Shown here one piece after another: positions 45,085-57,900 of a stretch of 64,000 nucleotides of DNA. The position numbers and the translations under genes were made by a program. The notes under the pieces were generated by a model. It had not been told where the DNA came from and made no database searches. It worked only from the letters and a program-made list of their open reading frames with translations. Positions within the stretch are counted from its first letter, which is position 1. Each line of letters starts with the position of its first letter. Source of the stretch: Cymodocea nodosa (taxonomy: Eukaryota; Streptophyta; Magnoliopsida; Alismatales; Cymodoceaceae); assembly GCA_036874045.1 (NCBI GenBank), contig JAZBRI010000004.1, positions 4,464,001-4,528,000 on the forward strand. Direction: 5' to 3'.

Positions 45085-45402
45085 TAATATATTTTTTTTC
45101 TTACAGAAGCCTGAAGACACGAGGAAAATAATAAAATGGCGACTGAAAGAAGGAGAGAGAGGGAGAGCCGAAAGTTTCGCCGCTGCTTCTCCCGAACCAG
45201 CGAGAGGAAAGCGAGAGGAGAAGGTAGAGTGACGGCAGAGGGGGCTTAGGCTAGTGTCCTCGGAGGTTCTTCCGGCGTCTTTCCGATGTTGGTTGTTGTT
45301 CTATCCTTTTCTCTTTGGTCTGGGTTATAGCGGTGAGTCTGTTTCTCCCTCCCTCTCTCTTTCTCTGTTTCTCCCTCTCTTTCTGTGTGCGTGTGTGCCG
45401 GA

Positions 45403-47369
45403 ATGTCGAGTTCGGAGGGGATGGGCGGTGGCTTCGCCGGCGGGAAGGAGGGGAAGAAATCGAATTTCTCCGTCATGTGTAGTCTTCTCAGCCGGCATCT
45501 CAAGGACAAGGGCAGCTTTGGCGACCTTGCTCGCTCTCTCGATGCCAAAGGTGCTTGCTCTTTTTAATTCTCTGTGTTAAAAAAAAATTAATCTAAAGAC
45601 TAGACTCGCTCCTACTGCTGATTCTTCCTCTTCCTTTTCCCCATTCATTCATCCACTTTTCCCTTGCAAGAATCATGGCATCCGTTCAGATGCAAAAGCT
45701 AGTTACTATTGCCAGGTTTTACCACCCGAGTCTTTTATTCTAAAAGGAATGTTTTTTGTTTTCCCGTCTAATTTGCCGTGGATTTGCGCTTTTTTTATAC
45801 TGAGAAAAGAAAGTTTTCTATTCTACTGAGATTTCATTGTAATTAACATCTGCCTATGGTTGATGTTGTTGTTGTTTCGCCGTCCTTTTAGGTTTTATCG
45901 GTAATTTTCTGGGTTCATTTTCTTTTTTTGGTTGTGGGTTTACTTGCTTTTGAAGAGTCTATCAGAGAAGCTTTTTTTCACGTTGGACACTTGATTTTCA
46001 TGTTTAAGAGTGAAAGCTGGATTTTTTTTTTTTTCGAACAATCAACTTCTCATCTACGACATCTATTGGAAAACCACGGGCACTTCACCACCAAATGAAA
46101 GTTTTTAAGCAATCTGCCGTTGTGAAAAGAAAGAGAGTTCTTCTTGGAAAAGATCGATTTTCTGTTCCTGTTCTCTGTTACGATTGACAAGAGATTTTCC
46201 TTGTTTTTGAGATTTTAATAGTTTATTCAGATCTAGCAGCCACAAACACGGTCGTTCCGATTCATGTCCCCTGCGACGATCTTCGACCTCTCTAATCGGT
46301 ACTGTTTTCCGATGGTATCAGGTATTAGCACGCCCCAAACATCGCGCAAAATGGGTCTACTTCCTGTCATGAACCCAAACGCCGAACGACGACTCGAATC
46401 TTCCAACCCTGTAGCGCTGCCGGACCTCAACACCATTAGGCAGTCGGATGCTTTGGCACCTCAACGACAAGACGCCCACTTCAGGCCGAACCCACCAGCC
46501 CGGGAAGTTCGGAAGAAGCCCGAGCAGCTAACCATTTTCTACGGTGGGAAGGTATTGGTGTTTAACAATTTCCCGGTGGAGAAGGCAAAGAAAATCGTGG
46601 CAATGGCGGGCGCAACCCCAACCACCCCACAGAATCCAGCAAGTTTCGTAGATCGATCCACCCGTCCACCGCCACAGAATGCCTCGCCGGCTTCCACGTC
46701 CGACAAGAACCCAGTCGCCGTCGACACCAGCATCGCCACAATAGCACCTCCACGGCCTGCTCACCTGCCGATCGCTTCAGGTTGAAAGTGGTTTGCTTAT
46801 CATTGGTTAAAATCAACAAATGTTTGATGCAACTAGAGCAGTTGTCTAAGATGTTCTGTCGCTTTGTCTTATAGATCTACCGATCGCTAGAAGAGTTTCT
46901 CTAAATCGGTTCCTTGAGAAGAGGAAAGGCAGGTTGGTGGTCAGGAGTTTGCACCCATACATTGGAATCTAAGATCGAATAGAATGAATGATACATGCTT
47001 TTGTTGTTATGGATCAATTCTTTCAGGATCAACTCCAAGGCGCCATACCAAGTGGAAGAAGAAGGATCACCGGATGTCGCTTCCTCCTCCAAGGCACACC
47101 AGGGCGGTGCCGCTTTTCCGGGACGTGGCAAATCAGAAGAAGACTCATCATCCGGCAAACCAGGAAAGAAGATCATCGCTTTTCAAGCAGATGGCAATCC
47201 AGAACCGACCGTCGTCGATCTTTTGGCGTTCGGGAAACACGAAGAAACCGTCGCAGCCGCATCAGCATCGTTTCGCACGTCGAAGGAGGAGGAGGAGGAG
47301 AAGCAGCCATGGCTTGGGCTGGCCACTCCGTCGTCCTCCAACCTGTCGGAGTTCTATCCCAAGAGATAG
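45403..47369 (+). CDS. JAZ (TIFY-family) jasmonate repressor
   Basis: JAZ proteins repress MYC factors and are degraded through COI1 when jasmonoyl-isoleucine is present. Four exons keep frame (1008 nt, 335 aa): 45403-45550, 46322-46780, 46875-46932, 47027-47369. The N-terminus has SLLSRHLKDKGSFGDLARSL, the conserved TIFY10/11-like block. The ZIM motif TIFYGG is at 120-125, followed by KVLVFNNFPVEKAKKIV. The Jas motif LPIARRVSLNRFLEKRKGR spans 204-222. A phase-2 intron falls after KG, inside the R codon (the conserved Jas intron), and exon 4 resumes with INSKAPYQ. Exon 2 begins at 46322, where TATCAG gives the required phase and a CTAAT branch-like site lies upstream. The earlier open frame from 46264 is intron. 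The tail after APYQ is ~105 aa, longer than usual, Ser/Glu-rich and ends WLGLATPSSSNLSEFYPKR. Confidence 0.93.
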
Positions 47370-50300
47370 TGTTTACTAAGATGATACCCACGAGTTCTGA
47401 TGGGCGATCCTCCTTTCCATTGTTGGTCGAGAGAAGTCGGCTCAGAAACCATCGTTGCAGTTGTCAGCCATACATCTGCCGCTTTAACATCATGGAATCG
47501 TCTTACCACCAAGGTTAGATTTGCATCTAATGTTCAACGGCAGAGGAGGACTTGTGCTTATGTTGAATTTCGTAGACGAAGCAATAACACATCTAAATTC
47601 CAACGTTTGATCTTCCAGTTCTCTGGCATGTCCTTACCTATTGTTGCAGGTGTCAAGTTCTGGCTATGTTTAAGATCAAATTTTAATAAAAAAATTTTAC
47701 GGTAAATTTTACTTAAAAGAGGACCACAACGACACACCATCTGCCCTGTTTGTTGCAAGCTTAATTTAATTTCCACAGAAATAACTCCGAATAATCCCAC
47801 ATATCAACCAGAGAATTTATCTTAGATGGCCCATTGTTTTCAATAAATAATGCAAATATTAATGTCCGTGCTGGATTGAATGACCAGCGGTGCACCATAA
47901 TTAGTAAATTTATCGTTCGGCAACTACCGTTGCCCTGGCGTGCGACACGACGACTGGTGGTGGATTGGACCGACACGCTTGTCGATGTCGGCCTATCAAC
48001 GATGACTTTGCTATCACGTTCATCACGTGTCGTACTACCATCCACGTCATTGGTTGGTTGTACAGGAAATATATATATATATATATATATTTTTTTTTTT
48101 TATAGATGTAAAGTCCGTTTCGTGTGTCTTGTCCTCAGATGATTTTTGTTTATGTTAATCAAATATTAATGTCTGCCCCAATGTATATGTTAAAAGAGAG
48201 TGACGTTCGTATCAGTACTTGAAAATATTTTTTTTACCGTACGTATTTGAAAGTAACGACCCTTTGCATAAAAGTGCGTGACAGAGGCAACGAGCAATGG
48301 TTATGTGACGAGGAATGAATATAAGGTGACGACGATGATCGAAAATGACAAAAAAATAATTGGTCGAATCGTCGAAAATAGAAGAAAAAGGGAGAAAAAA
48401 AAATTTGAGAGTATGGGTTATATTTAAATATAAATAAAACAGCATAGTTGAGATTATTAGTTTAATGCAGATGAAGTTATAATTTAACAACAGATTGTAC
48501 TTCAATATAAATGATCTTATAGTTTTGGCACTGGTTGATTTCGAATTTGCAACCAATGGGTAGAGAGAAGAGTTTTCGTTATTCATTGCTCCAATTGTCA
48601 TGTATGACGTAAACACGTTGGGTCTGTTTATACGTTCAGAAAATAACGAAAATAATAATAATAAATCGAAATGTCACGGAAAGTAACCAAAAATCAACAA
48701 AAATTATAGATGCTTGTGTATAGTCTATAAAATAATATAAATTGACAGAAAATAATAAAATATAACAGAAAAATTTTGATTAGACCAAACTCTTTGTTTG
48801 GTATGAAGATTTATTATATATATACTTATTTCAGATCGTTATATATATATATATATATATGTATGTATATATGTAATAGAATGTATCATTTTATTTTAAT
48901 CTATATGTAATTGCTCTTTTAATTTTTCTATTTGTACTTACATAAGTTTGTTCATAATGTTAGGTCGCCTAATATTTTAGGTGTACCCACAGAAATGTCG
49001 CCTTTGCATAGAAAGGTTCAGCACAGGAAGGTCTGCGTAGGAAGGTCACCTGCGACTCACTCCGCCTGCACCCTGCTAGTCAAGTCTGCACTCGCTTTTT
49101 TTCTTGAATCGGTGTTGCGCTAATTTGATTTTGCATCGATTGAAGAGAAAAACAGAGGAGCTTCAATGGAGGACGGTTTCTCGAGTCGAGAAGGCGTCGT
49201 TGTCGCTTGTGACGATCTTTATGTAATCAATGAACTCCATGCCAGGTGAGCGACGTTCTTTCAGTCTTCGCAAGTCGTTACGCGGTTCATCATCTGTCAA
49301 TATTGTGCGTGCGAGCTTGGATAATCTCTCACGTGTGTGCTCTCCGGTGAGCTCGGTGGAAGTTTTGTTGGGTTCGTTCAACAAACAACAGAAGGAAGAG
49401 GAGGAAGAAAGGGAGGAAGGAAGAAAAGAAAAATAAATATTGAACTTTTTTACGTTAATTTTTTCTTAATATTTGAGATGTTCGTAGAATTACAGTGATA
49501 TACCTATTTTATAAGCATAATTAAATTGTCGAGAGCATTGCAAGTATTATAGCGAACATATTATATTTATCGTAATTTACTTTTAGTTGTTTGAAATATA
49601 ATATAAATTTTGATAATATATAAAAATTTATTTTAATAATATATTAATTAATTAATTAATTATATTTTTATTCAATTACTTCAATTTATTTATTAACTTC
49701 ATTAAAATTTAATTTTATTCAATTATGTCATATGCATAAATGTCTAAATTTTAATTTCTATCGAATTTCTAAATATACATAAATACTTGAATTTTAAATT
49801 TTTTTTATTTAATTCTATCAGAATTTAAATTATAAAATGCACCTTTAATATTAACAACGATTTTTACAATTTACTTGAATTAAAGTCAATTGTTTTCTTT
49901 CCTTTCAACATCGTTTGCTTATCTTTAAATGGTAGAAAGGTTTTTCTCCTTTTAAAAAATTAATGAATTTTTAATTTTTAAGGTTAAGATCGTCGTTAAT
50001 CTCTTTGAAATTGTCACCTCTAGTATTGTTAATGATTTTTGTAATTTAATTATCTTATTTTAAGTAAATATTTTTAATGAAATTAACAATTAAATTAGTA
50101 ATTTTCTTCTCTGTGAAAAAAAAGAATTTAAATTTTCTAAGAATATCAAATTAATGTCTTTCCTTATCGTGAATTATATTTTACACGATCATAAGAACGA
50201 AGGCTGTGCTCGGCACAAATGTCCTTGTAGCTGATAAACAAACAAATCATGGGAATCACAACACATGTTTAGCAAATAAACAAAACGACAAGGTTCAAAT

Positions 50301-50402
50301 TGCAAGAACCTCGAAAAAACAAAACTTAGGCGAAGCGGAGAGGGAAAGATTGAAAAACGAGCGCGCTTGAATTCCCAAACCCTAAGCCGAAGATCTCCGG
50401 CG
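47370..50402. other. intergenic between JAZ and SNM1
   Basis: Includes the JAZ 3' region, TA microsatellites (about 48069-48090 and 48839-48860) and a segment from about 48624 starting GGGTCTGTTTATACGTTCAG with AAAATAACGAAAA-like repeats, reminiscent of the TIR elements at 6.5 and 11.2 kb. A short open segment at 49166-49246 (MEDGFSSREGVVVACDD) ends at a donor-like GTGAGC but has no partner exon. Otherwise AT-rich. Confidence 0.6.
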
Positions 50403-53400
50403 ATGTGGAAGGCGCTCTCCGACTCCGATTCCGACGAAGACTTCCAGAAACCATGCCTGGCGACCCCCCTCACCCAGAGGACATTCCTTTCCACCGGGAA
50501 GAATGCCGCACCGAAGCCTCTCGCTCCCTCCAATGGTCATGTTCCGTCACGGAAGAAGCCGAAGCGGTCGGCGTCGACGGGGAAGGAGAATGGCGCGTTG
50601 GACACGATCAAGAACCATAATACGGGAATCCCACAGAAACAGAACGTGGAAGGTGATTTTGGAGCAAAAAGGGAGGATCTTTTCGTGGAGTACTGTTATT
50701 TGCCGTCCGCTGGTTGCATTGGTGCTGACGATCCTGAAAGAGGCAATCTTTTGGGTTCTGGCGACAATGAGGCCTTCAGGGTGAGAAACGGTGATCAGAA
50801 AACTGAAGATTCGGATGAACGTGAGATGATCAACGACGCAAAATGTGCGTTTGATAGATCGTATGCGATGTCAATAGAGGCCAGGTTATTGAGAACAAGA
50901 AAGGCGTTTCCTTGCTTGGATGAGAATATTGTTGGCCGGTTCAAGCCGGTTCCTCATTTGAGTGAGATGACGAGTCTTTGCTCCGAGATAGATGATGAAG
51001 GGAACATGGAAGACCTGGCTGAGTTTTTCGATAGGGAAGATTTGGATGACGGGGAGAGTGCGTGCCAAAATGATGGCCTGGTAAATTGCCCTTTATGTGG
51101 GCTTGATATCACGAATATGAGCGAAGGACAACGCCATGCTCATACTAACGATTGTCTTGATAAAGACAGTTCTTTGAGGGTGAGCTTCTTCTCTTTGGCT
51201 TGGACTCGGAGTGTGTAATGTTTAGTTGTTCCGCTATACGTTCACCTTTTGGAACTGAAGTTCGTTTGCTGTTTCTGTTGCATAGGTTGCTACTACTGAA
51301 TTTATTATACTTTTCTAAACTATGTTTTTTTAGCTCCCATTTATCGTACTAGTAAATTTATCTCTAATGTTTTTCCCTATCTAGGAATGTGCTGAATAGT
51401 ACCCATTATTCTCTAATGGTAAGTACACAACGAAGGATGTGCCATTTAAACCATTGCATCATTTTATTTATATTTTTAAATGGTTGATCTTTGATGGTAG
51501 TTTAATGTTGTTGATGGTGAATGTCACTGCAGGCAAGTGTATCCACCGATGGGAATAATCCAATGCCAAAACCAGCTCCTAATGCTTCCCGAGTTCTGGA
51601 TTTTCTACGTGCACTTGGATTATCTAAATACGAAGAGTCCTTTATCAGAGAAGAGATTGATTGGGACACATTACAGCGGTTAACAGAAGAGGTCTGACAC
51701 ATCTAAAAGTTGTATTTCTGGGTGGTGCTTTAAAAATGGGTTTGGGTGATTTAAAAATGAAAGCCTAGTTCTCTTGGGTGGTGGTTTCAAAAAATGATGT
51801 TTGGAATTGGAGTCTTCTACTTGTATCTGGAAACTAAGGCTTGGTTTTGTGTTGTACTTCTGTTTTATAGAAAAAGGAAGTGTGTTAGACCTTTGTTGGG
51901 GAAATGTTGGTGAAAGCATGGTAAAAATACGGAAGTCCACAGAAATGCAATAAAATCTAGGCCTTTTAGTTTGAAATTTTTGCAAGAGCCAAATTAAAAA
52001 GAATACACATCAACAAATTACATAAATGTGACCTTATTAAAGCCTAATGACATCTGAAGTTATTCAAAATCTTCATCTTATTGTTGAGTTATGTTTTTAA
52101 CATTATTCAATGAATCATTTATTCTTTCCACAACATATAAGTATTCCATTGCATGTGAGAACAATACGTTCTACATTCAATGACATATCTATGGTATTGT
52201 GATTGTGGAAGTTGGAAAAGTAAGTCTCCTATTGGATATTGATCAATTAAATTAACAGGCATGTTGTATTGCTGCGGCTGCAATGAAGGTTGTCAGGGAA
52301 GTGGTTGTTATTCTAGATCTATATTTGTTAAGCTAAACCTGATGATATTATCATATCTAGATTAATCCATTACATCTGTTTCAAAAGTTCAAAAATATTA
52401 AACCTTACGAAATTATACCTTATATAATGTAAAATACAAATACATTAGTATAACAGTATAAAAGATACCTTAGCATCTTTCCTTGTGTTGGATTCCTTTT
52501 AACGAAATAGAAGAAAACATTTAATATACAGAAATAATGTTCCAAAAATAAGAAAAAATAATACTAGAACTATTGATAAAACATTAAATCTAAGTATTAA
52601 AATCCTATATTTATTTAAAAGGCAAAAGAAATGAGTAATAAGAAGGATTTGCCTTAATATTTGAAGAACCATCCAAGAGAGGTGAGAAGTGTGGAATTGA
52701 GAGAAGTTACTTTATTGGAATGTCAGAGAGAAAAACAGGTTTAGAATACTAGAAAAGTGTTGGATTCTTGGTTGCTAGAAGCTTAATAGGAAGAAGAAGA
52801 TGATAGGAGATGGGTGGTCGGGTACTTCCAGTAATGTGTGCTTGCCCTTAGTATCAACACATTGGCCTTGTTTTTTTTGAACTTGCTGATCTCCTGTTCT
52901 TCTTCTAAGCTTTAAACTTTAAACTTTGTACTCTTTCACTTGATGGTGATTTTCACAGTCAAGTTTCTTTTTTTTTTATATAATTACTTTTCAAAAAAAT
53001 TTGTGCTTCCACAGTAAAAAATATGTCTTCCACTGACATAACCAATATGGAGCAAAATTTTGTTTGAATTTTGTTCAAAACCATATACTTATAGCCCTTT
53101 TGGTATTGGGAAAGTCAACACGTGTTGAGGAAATTTCTTGACCTGTAATCACTTATTATTTCTTGTTTTCCGTGCTTTGCCTATATTCTAATATAACGAA
53201 CTTTTAATTCATGACTGACCGTTTAGAAGAAAAACAATTCAACTATGCATCTGGGTTTTTCTCTCACTAAACATTAACTTTATAATCTATGTTTGCTTCT
53301 CAGTTGGTGTGGATCTCTTTTGTAGGATCTTCTCGGCATAGGTGTTGTTGCCTTTGGCCCAAGAAAGAGGATTCTTCGTGCACTGAATGATCTCTGCAAT

Positions 53401-56400
53401 GAAAGATGTTGCAATGACGTTCTTAAGAATGCAAATGGTTCCAGAACTGTGCCCGAAAAAGGCACAATGTTGTTGTGCAGAAACAAATTGATCACAGACT
53501 ATTTCCAAGGTTCTTCCAATGCTAGAAGTAGAAATTGTTTGAGCGACAAATCATCCCATACCATTGAGAATGGTAACAAATGTGGAAAACATACATTTAG
53601 TAGGAGGGTTACTGTGAGACATGGTTATGGAAATTCGAGGCTAAAAGATGCTCCTTCTTGGTGTTGCATACCTGGAACAGCATTTCGTGTGGTATATCTT
53701 GGCTTCCTTACATCCTACATTTTATTTTAGGCCCATTAAAATGCGTAATTGTTGTCTGCTCCCTTTGACCAGATAGGCTTATAAATAACAATTTGACTGA
53801 TTTTTCTTGTAAATCTTTATTTTAAATGTAAAATGAACTATAGTAAATACAAGCTATTTTGCATTTTTTGTGCTGCAATTCTTTAGTTCATACTATATAC
53901 TGGTTCCTAGACAAACAAAGCCCTTTTTTATCATCATCTACATTCTTTCTCTTTGGTTGTCAAATAAACATGAAAGCGAAGATGGGGGATATATAGGAAC
54001 GTTTTCTGTTGTTTCTTTTTAAGCAATTAATCTTAGGACTTTCATTAACGAAGCTTTGTTAAATATCACAGCCATGTTCTTTGCTTCTGTTGCTGAATTA
54101 GTAATGGTTAAGGAAAATTTTAGTTTCTTTTTTATGTTTACAGGTTCATCTTATGATTTTCAATGCTTATGTACTTTCATCTTATTGTCTTTATAGCCTT
54201 GGTGCTGACTTTATATCAACGTGTATTGTTATAGGCATTGATCAGTGGTTTATCACTATTTCAACAAAAGTTTTTTCTTATGCTTGTTTTTTTGTAGGAT
54301 GCATTCCGTTTCCTCAATGGAGAGTGCTCACATTGGTTCTTGACACATTTTCATAGTGACCGTATGTTTTCAAACTCTTTAGAGATGTGAAAGAAATAAG
54401 CTGAATGAAATCAAGTGTCCTTCCCTCTTATTTTCGTAATGGATTAACTTTTTAATATGGAACTATGAGCTATCTTTTCTATTTAGTTTCTTGCAGATTC
54501 AATTATTGTATAGAACATATGTAACATGTTTTATTCTTGATATCGCAAAATAAAATTGATAACTATGATGGTTATACATATTTTTATAGTATTTCAGAGG
54601 TTAAGCATCACATTCATTGAATATATGTTTAAAAATGTTTCTGTTATAGAAAATACTAGGAATAATCCCACTATTCTTAAGTACATGCATGCCAGGTTGT
54701 TGATAGGTGCTAATCTTTAGATTTGGTGATTACTGCAAAAACTATATTAAATATTCTACATATTTTCGGAAAATTGACTTTTCATTAGAAAATATAGCCA
54801 AGTATCAAATTGGCGCTTCGCTAACAAAGAAGATTTCTTTATTTCCTATGGCACTTAATGTAGTTTTGCTTGTTTGGTGTGCCATATTTCCTTAAAGATA
54901 TTGCATACAATCACATGACACCAGATCAATTCACCAATCTTCTGTCTGCTGGCTGCTGCATTATTTCAAAAAAAAAAAAAACACTACCAATGAAGTTTAA
55001 CATATGCAGATTATCAAGGCCTTACAAAGAATTTCCGGTTTGGGAAAATCTATTGCTCCTCAATTACAGCAAAGCTTGTAAATATGAAGATTGGTGTTCC
55101 ACTTGATAGACTACATATTCTTCCACTCAACGAGAGAGTCAATATTGCTGGGATGGCTGTGACCTTTTTAGATGCCAACCACTGTCCTGGTTCTGTTATT
55201 ATTCTTTTTGAACTTCCAAGGGGTCAGGTATGTCTTGTAGATATCTCACATCTCAGCACTGGAGCAAACTTCAGTTCAATCTTGGACTCATGTGTCTGTA
55301 GCATGTCCTGTGTTGTATTAGGTTATCTTACATACTGGGGATTTTCGTTTCTGCAAGGCAATGACCGATTGCCCTCTTCTTCAGTCCTGTCATGTGCATA
55401 CGCTCATTCTTGACACTACATATTGCAATCCTATTGTAAGCGTTTTGCCTGCTGCAAACTGCTTTGTATGCTGGATACTTTAAACAAGCAATCTTACATA
55501 TGGAATCGTTTCAGTATGACTTTCCAAAACAAGAGGCAATAATACAGTTTGTTATTGAAGCTATTCAAGCTGAAGCTTTCAACCCAAAGACTTTGTTTCT
55601 GATAGGCAGCTATACAATTGGTAGCCTCTCTCGTTTTTTCTCTTTCTTCCATATAATGATTGATGCTTTGCTGCTAGATTTTTCTTATTTTGATTGTCCA
55701 TGATTAGGAAAAGAAAGACTCTTTTGTGAAGTAGCCCGCATTCTGAGGAAAAAAGTTTTTGTCGGAGCTGCAAAACTACGCATACTACAGTGTCTGGGTC
55801 TGCCAGAGGAAGTCATGAAATGGTTCACACTCAACGAGATGGAAAGCAACATTCACATTGTACCAATGTGGTCTATTGCTAGTTTCAAGAGAATGAAACA
55901 TCTATGTGATCGATACTCTGTAAGAGCCATTGGAAAATGAAAATTGCAATCTTATGAACCTAAGTTAATGTTCATTGAGGTAACAAGAACAATTGGATCG
56001 ATATTTACGAAAATTATTAATTTTTAGGGACGTTACAATCTTATAGTTTCATTCTCGCCGACTGGTTGGTCATTTGGAAAAGGAAAGAAAAAATCTGGGT
56101 CAGGGACGAAGTCGCAGCAAGGCACCATCATCAGGTTATGCCTCTTAATCTATCATCAGATAATTTATGGTATACTTATGTGTAGAAGTAGGATGTTTAC
56201 AGATGTTATATGCTTATGTGTAGAAGTTGGATATTCACAGATGTTATATACTTATGTGTGGGTCACAACCACACATTTGTAATACATTTAGCGTTCCAAA
56301 AGATAGCTTTCTGAACCGTGCCACATATAGTTTTTCACATTTTCACGAAACAATTCAATGCTGCCGTCTTATTTCTTTGTCTAAATTGAAATACCAATAC

Positions 56401-56775
56401 AAAACTTTATGATTGATTATGGTAGAATATTTATAGTTTCCAAGTTGAGGACATGAAAGAGAGTATAGGACTGGCATCTCATTTCCATATGTAATTTGTG
56501 AACAGTGAGAGAAAACAAGTATAAGATTTGTTGCATTCTCATGCATATGATCATGGCCCCTGTTTTCTAGATTCTATCATTTCCTATGCGAAATTTGACG
56601 TGCCTTGGTCATTTTGTCCAGGTATGAAGTTCCATACAGTGAACACAGCAGCTTCTCAGAGCTACAAGATTTTGTGCGTTTCCTCTCCCCAGAAATCATC
56701 ATCCCAAGTGTTAACAATGATTCTCAAGAATCAAGTGATGCCATGGTTTCCTTACTCATGTCCCAAAATGCATAA
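50403..56775 (+). CDS. SNM1: SNM1-family DNA cross-link repair nuclease (metallo-beta-lactamase/beta-CASP)
   Basis: SNM1 proteins are 5' exonucleases that process interstrand cross-links and oxidative damage in the nucleus. Ten exons keep frame (2277 nt, 758 aa): 50403-51179, 51533-51691, 53326-53691, 54298-54361, 55010-55227, 55322-55435, 55515-55620, 55708-55919, 56028-56134, 56622-56775. Near residues 229-251, CPLCGLDI...HTNDC is a UBZ4-type zinc finger (C229, C232, H245 or H247, C251). A SAM domain covers about 277-336 (LDFLRALGLSKYEESFIREE). The MBL motif 2 HFHSDH is at 451-456, DANHCPGS at 510-517 and HTGDFRF at 532-538, followed by LILDTTYCNP and the beta-CASP part ending PYSEHSSFSEL. 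The ATG gives MWKALSDSDSDEDF, a natural acidic start. All boundaries are GT-AG. The UBZ-SAM-nuclease order matches plant SNM1 as I know it. Confidence 0.95.
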
Positions 56776-57596
56776 TCAGTGGAAGGCATCCTCTCTTGAA
56801 TTGCAGGGAACATGAAAACATCATCACCTTTGGTAGTACCTGTGGAAGGCAAAATGCTGTACCATAGGTACTATAGTATAATACAGGTTAACAGACGAGC
56901 AGATCTTCATCCTGAATGGGGAAAGGTAAAGAGGGTTTTGCCCTTCACCTGTACAAATTCTGTACCTTGGTAGTCATGGGGCTGGCAAAAACCTGACATA
57001 TCAATTTATTGCATTTGCCCCATCCTGCTTGTTTAATCAATTGGTAGGCCATCTTGTAAAAACTACTGGTGATTGAATATATTGGGTGTGGAGATTTTTA
57101 GCCTTTTAAAAACCAAAACTAGCAAGGAAAATGATAAATGAATCTAGAAGGCAACGTATGCTAATGTCAATGATGATTAAACAATTGGGTCTGATTTTGG
57201 CAGACACATCACAGTAACACTGGTTTGGATGAATGGGCCGGGTGTCGGCAGGTGAGTAGGCCTTGAGAGTCAAGCAGCGGTCATTCATTGTAATTGTTTA
57301 AGTTATATTTTAATTTTATTGCGTGCAATAAAACAATATTTAAGATCCTTAAGCTAATTCATTTAATTTCTAGCATTGTTTTTGTTTTATGAATATCCAA
57401 GTTCAAGTTAGGCAACAATTCCATAAATATCAAAAATAAAATTATTTTAAATTTTTATTTCATAATTTGATAATATATGGGTAGAGATTTTACTGGTGGT
57501 ACAAAATAGATTTCCTCAAGAACACGATAAGCCAAAACTGCCCCTGCGGGAACACATAACATCGCCGCTTGACCCCAATCACACTCCTCCCACCAT
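56776..57596. other. intergenic between SNM1 and UBP1
   Basis: SNM1 3' UTR then AT-rich DNA. No coding signal seen. Confidence 0.6.
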
Positions 57597-57602
57597 TATA
57601 AA
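57597..57602 (+). promoter_or_regulatory. TATA box of the UBP1 gene
   Basis: TATAAA in CCACCATTATAAACACC, about 300 bp before the UBP1 start codon. It predicts transcription starting near 57630. Confidence 0.55.
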
Positions 57603-57629
57603 CACCACGGTCGTTTTCCGACAACCCTG

Positions 57630-57697
57630 TTTTTTTTTTTTCCGTTTTTTTTCCTATCTCCCTCTCTTTCGTGCGTTCCTTCCCCCCCCCCCCCCCC
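57630..57697 (+). repeat. T12 and T8 tracts followed by a C16 tract in the UBP1 leader
   Basis: Twelve T at 57630-57641, eight T at 57645-57652, then a pyrimidine-rich stretch and sixteen C at 57682-57697 followed by GGGCGCG. All lie between the TATA box and the start codon. Confidence 0.9.
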
Positions 57698-57900
57698 GGG
57701 CGCGTTACTCGTCCCTCGATTTCGAGGGTTTTGTTCTTCGTCCTCCCCCTTCACTTTTCCTTTTCTATTTTAATTTTATTGTCAGCGAACAATCGCAAGC
57801 TAAACTTTCACCGGGCTCGACTCCCTCCCATTTCGATTCTCCGGCGGTTGGGTTTCTGTCGATTGGGGTTGGTTGGTGCGGGGGGAAAGGAAGGGAAGAG

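Noticed and set aside
44903..45232. 109-codon plus-strand frame in the JAZ promoter
   Set aside because: It crosses the TATA-like region, has no family resemblance and lies upstream of a well-supported JAZ start.
46264..46321. Extending JAZ exon 2 upstream to the Met at 46264
   Set aside because: No AG upstream gives the phase needed by exon 1; the acceptor at 46320-46321 does and yields a typical JAZ sequence.
48212..48616. 134-codon minus-strand frame
   Set aside because: Composition follows AT-rich DNA (Phe, Leu, Ile, Asn); no recognisable domain.
49163..49436. Short open frames on both strands, including MEDGFSSREGVVV
   Set aside because: Could be a retroelement or gene scrap, but nothing around supports an exon; left unannotated.
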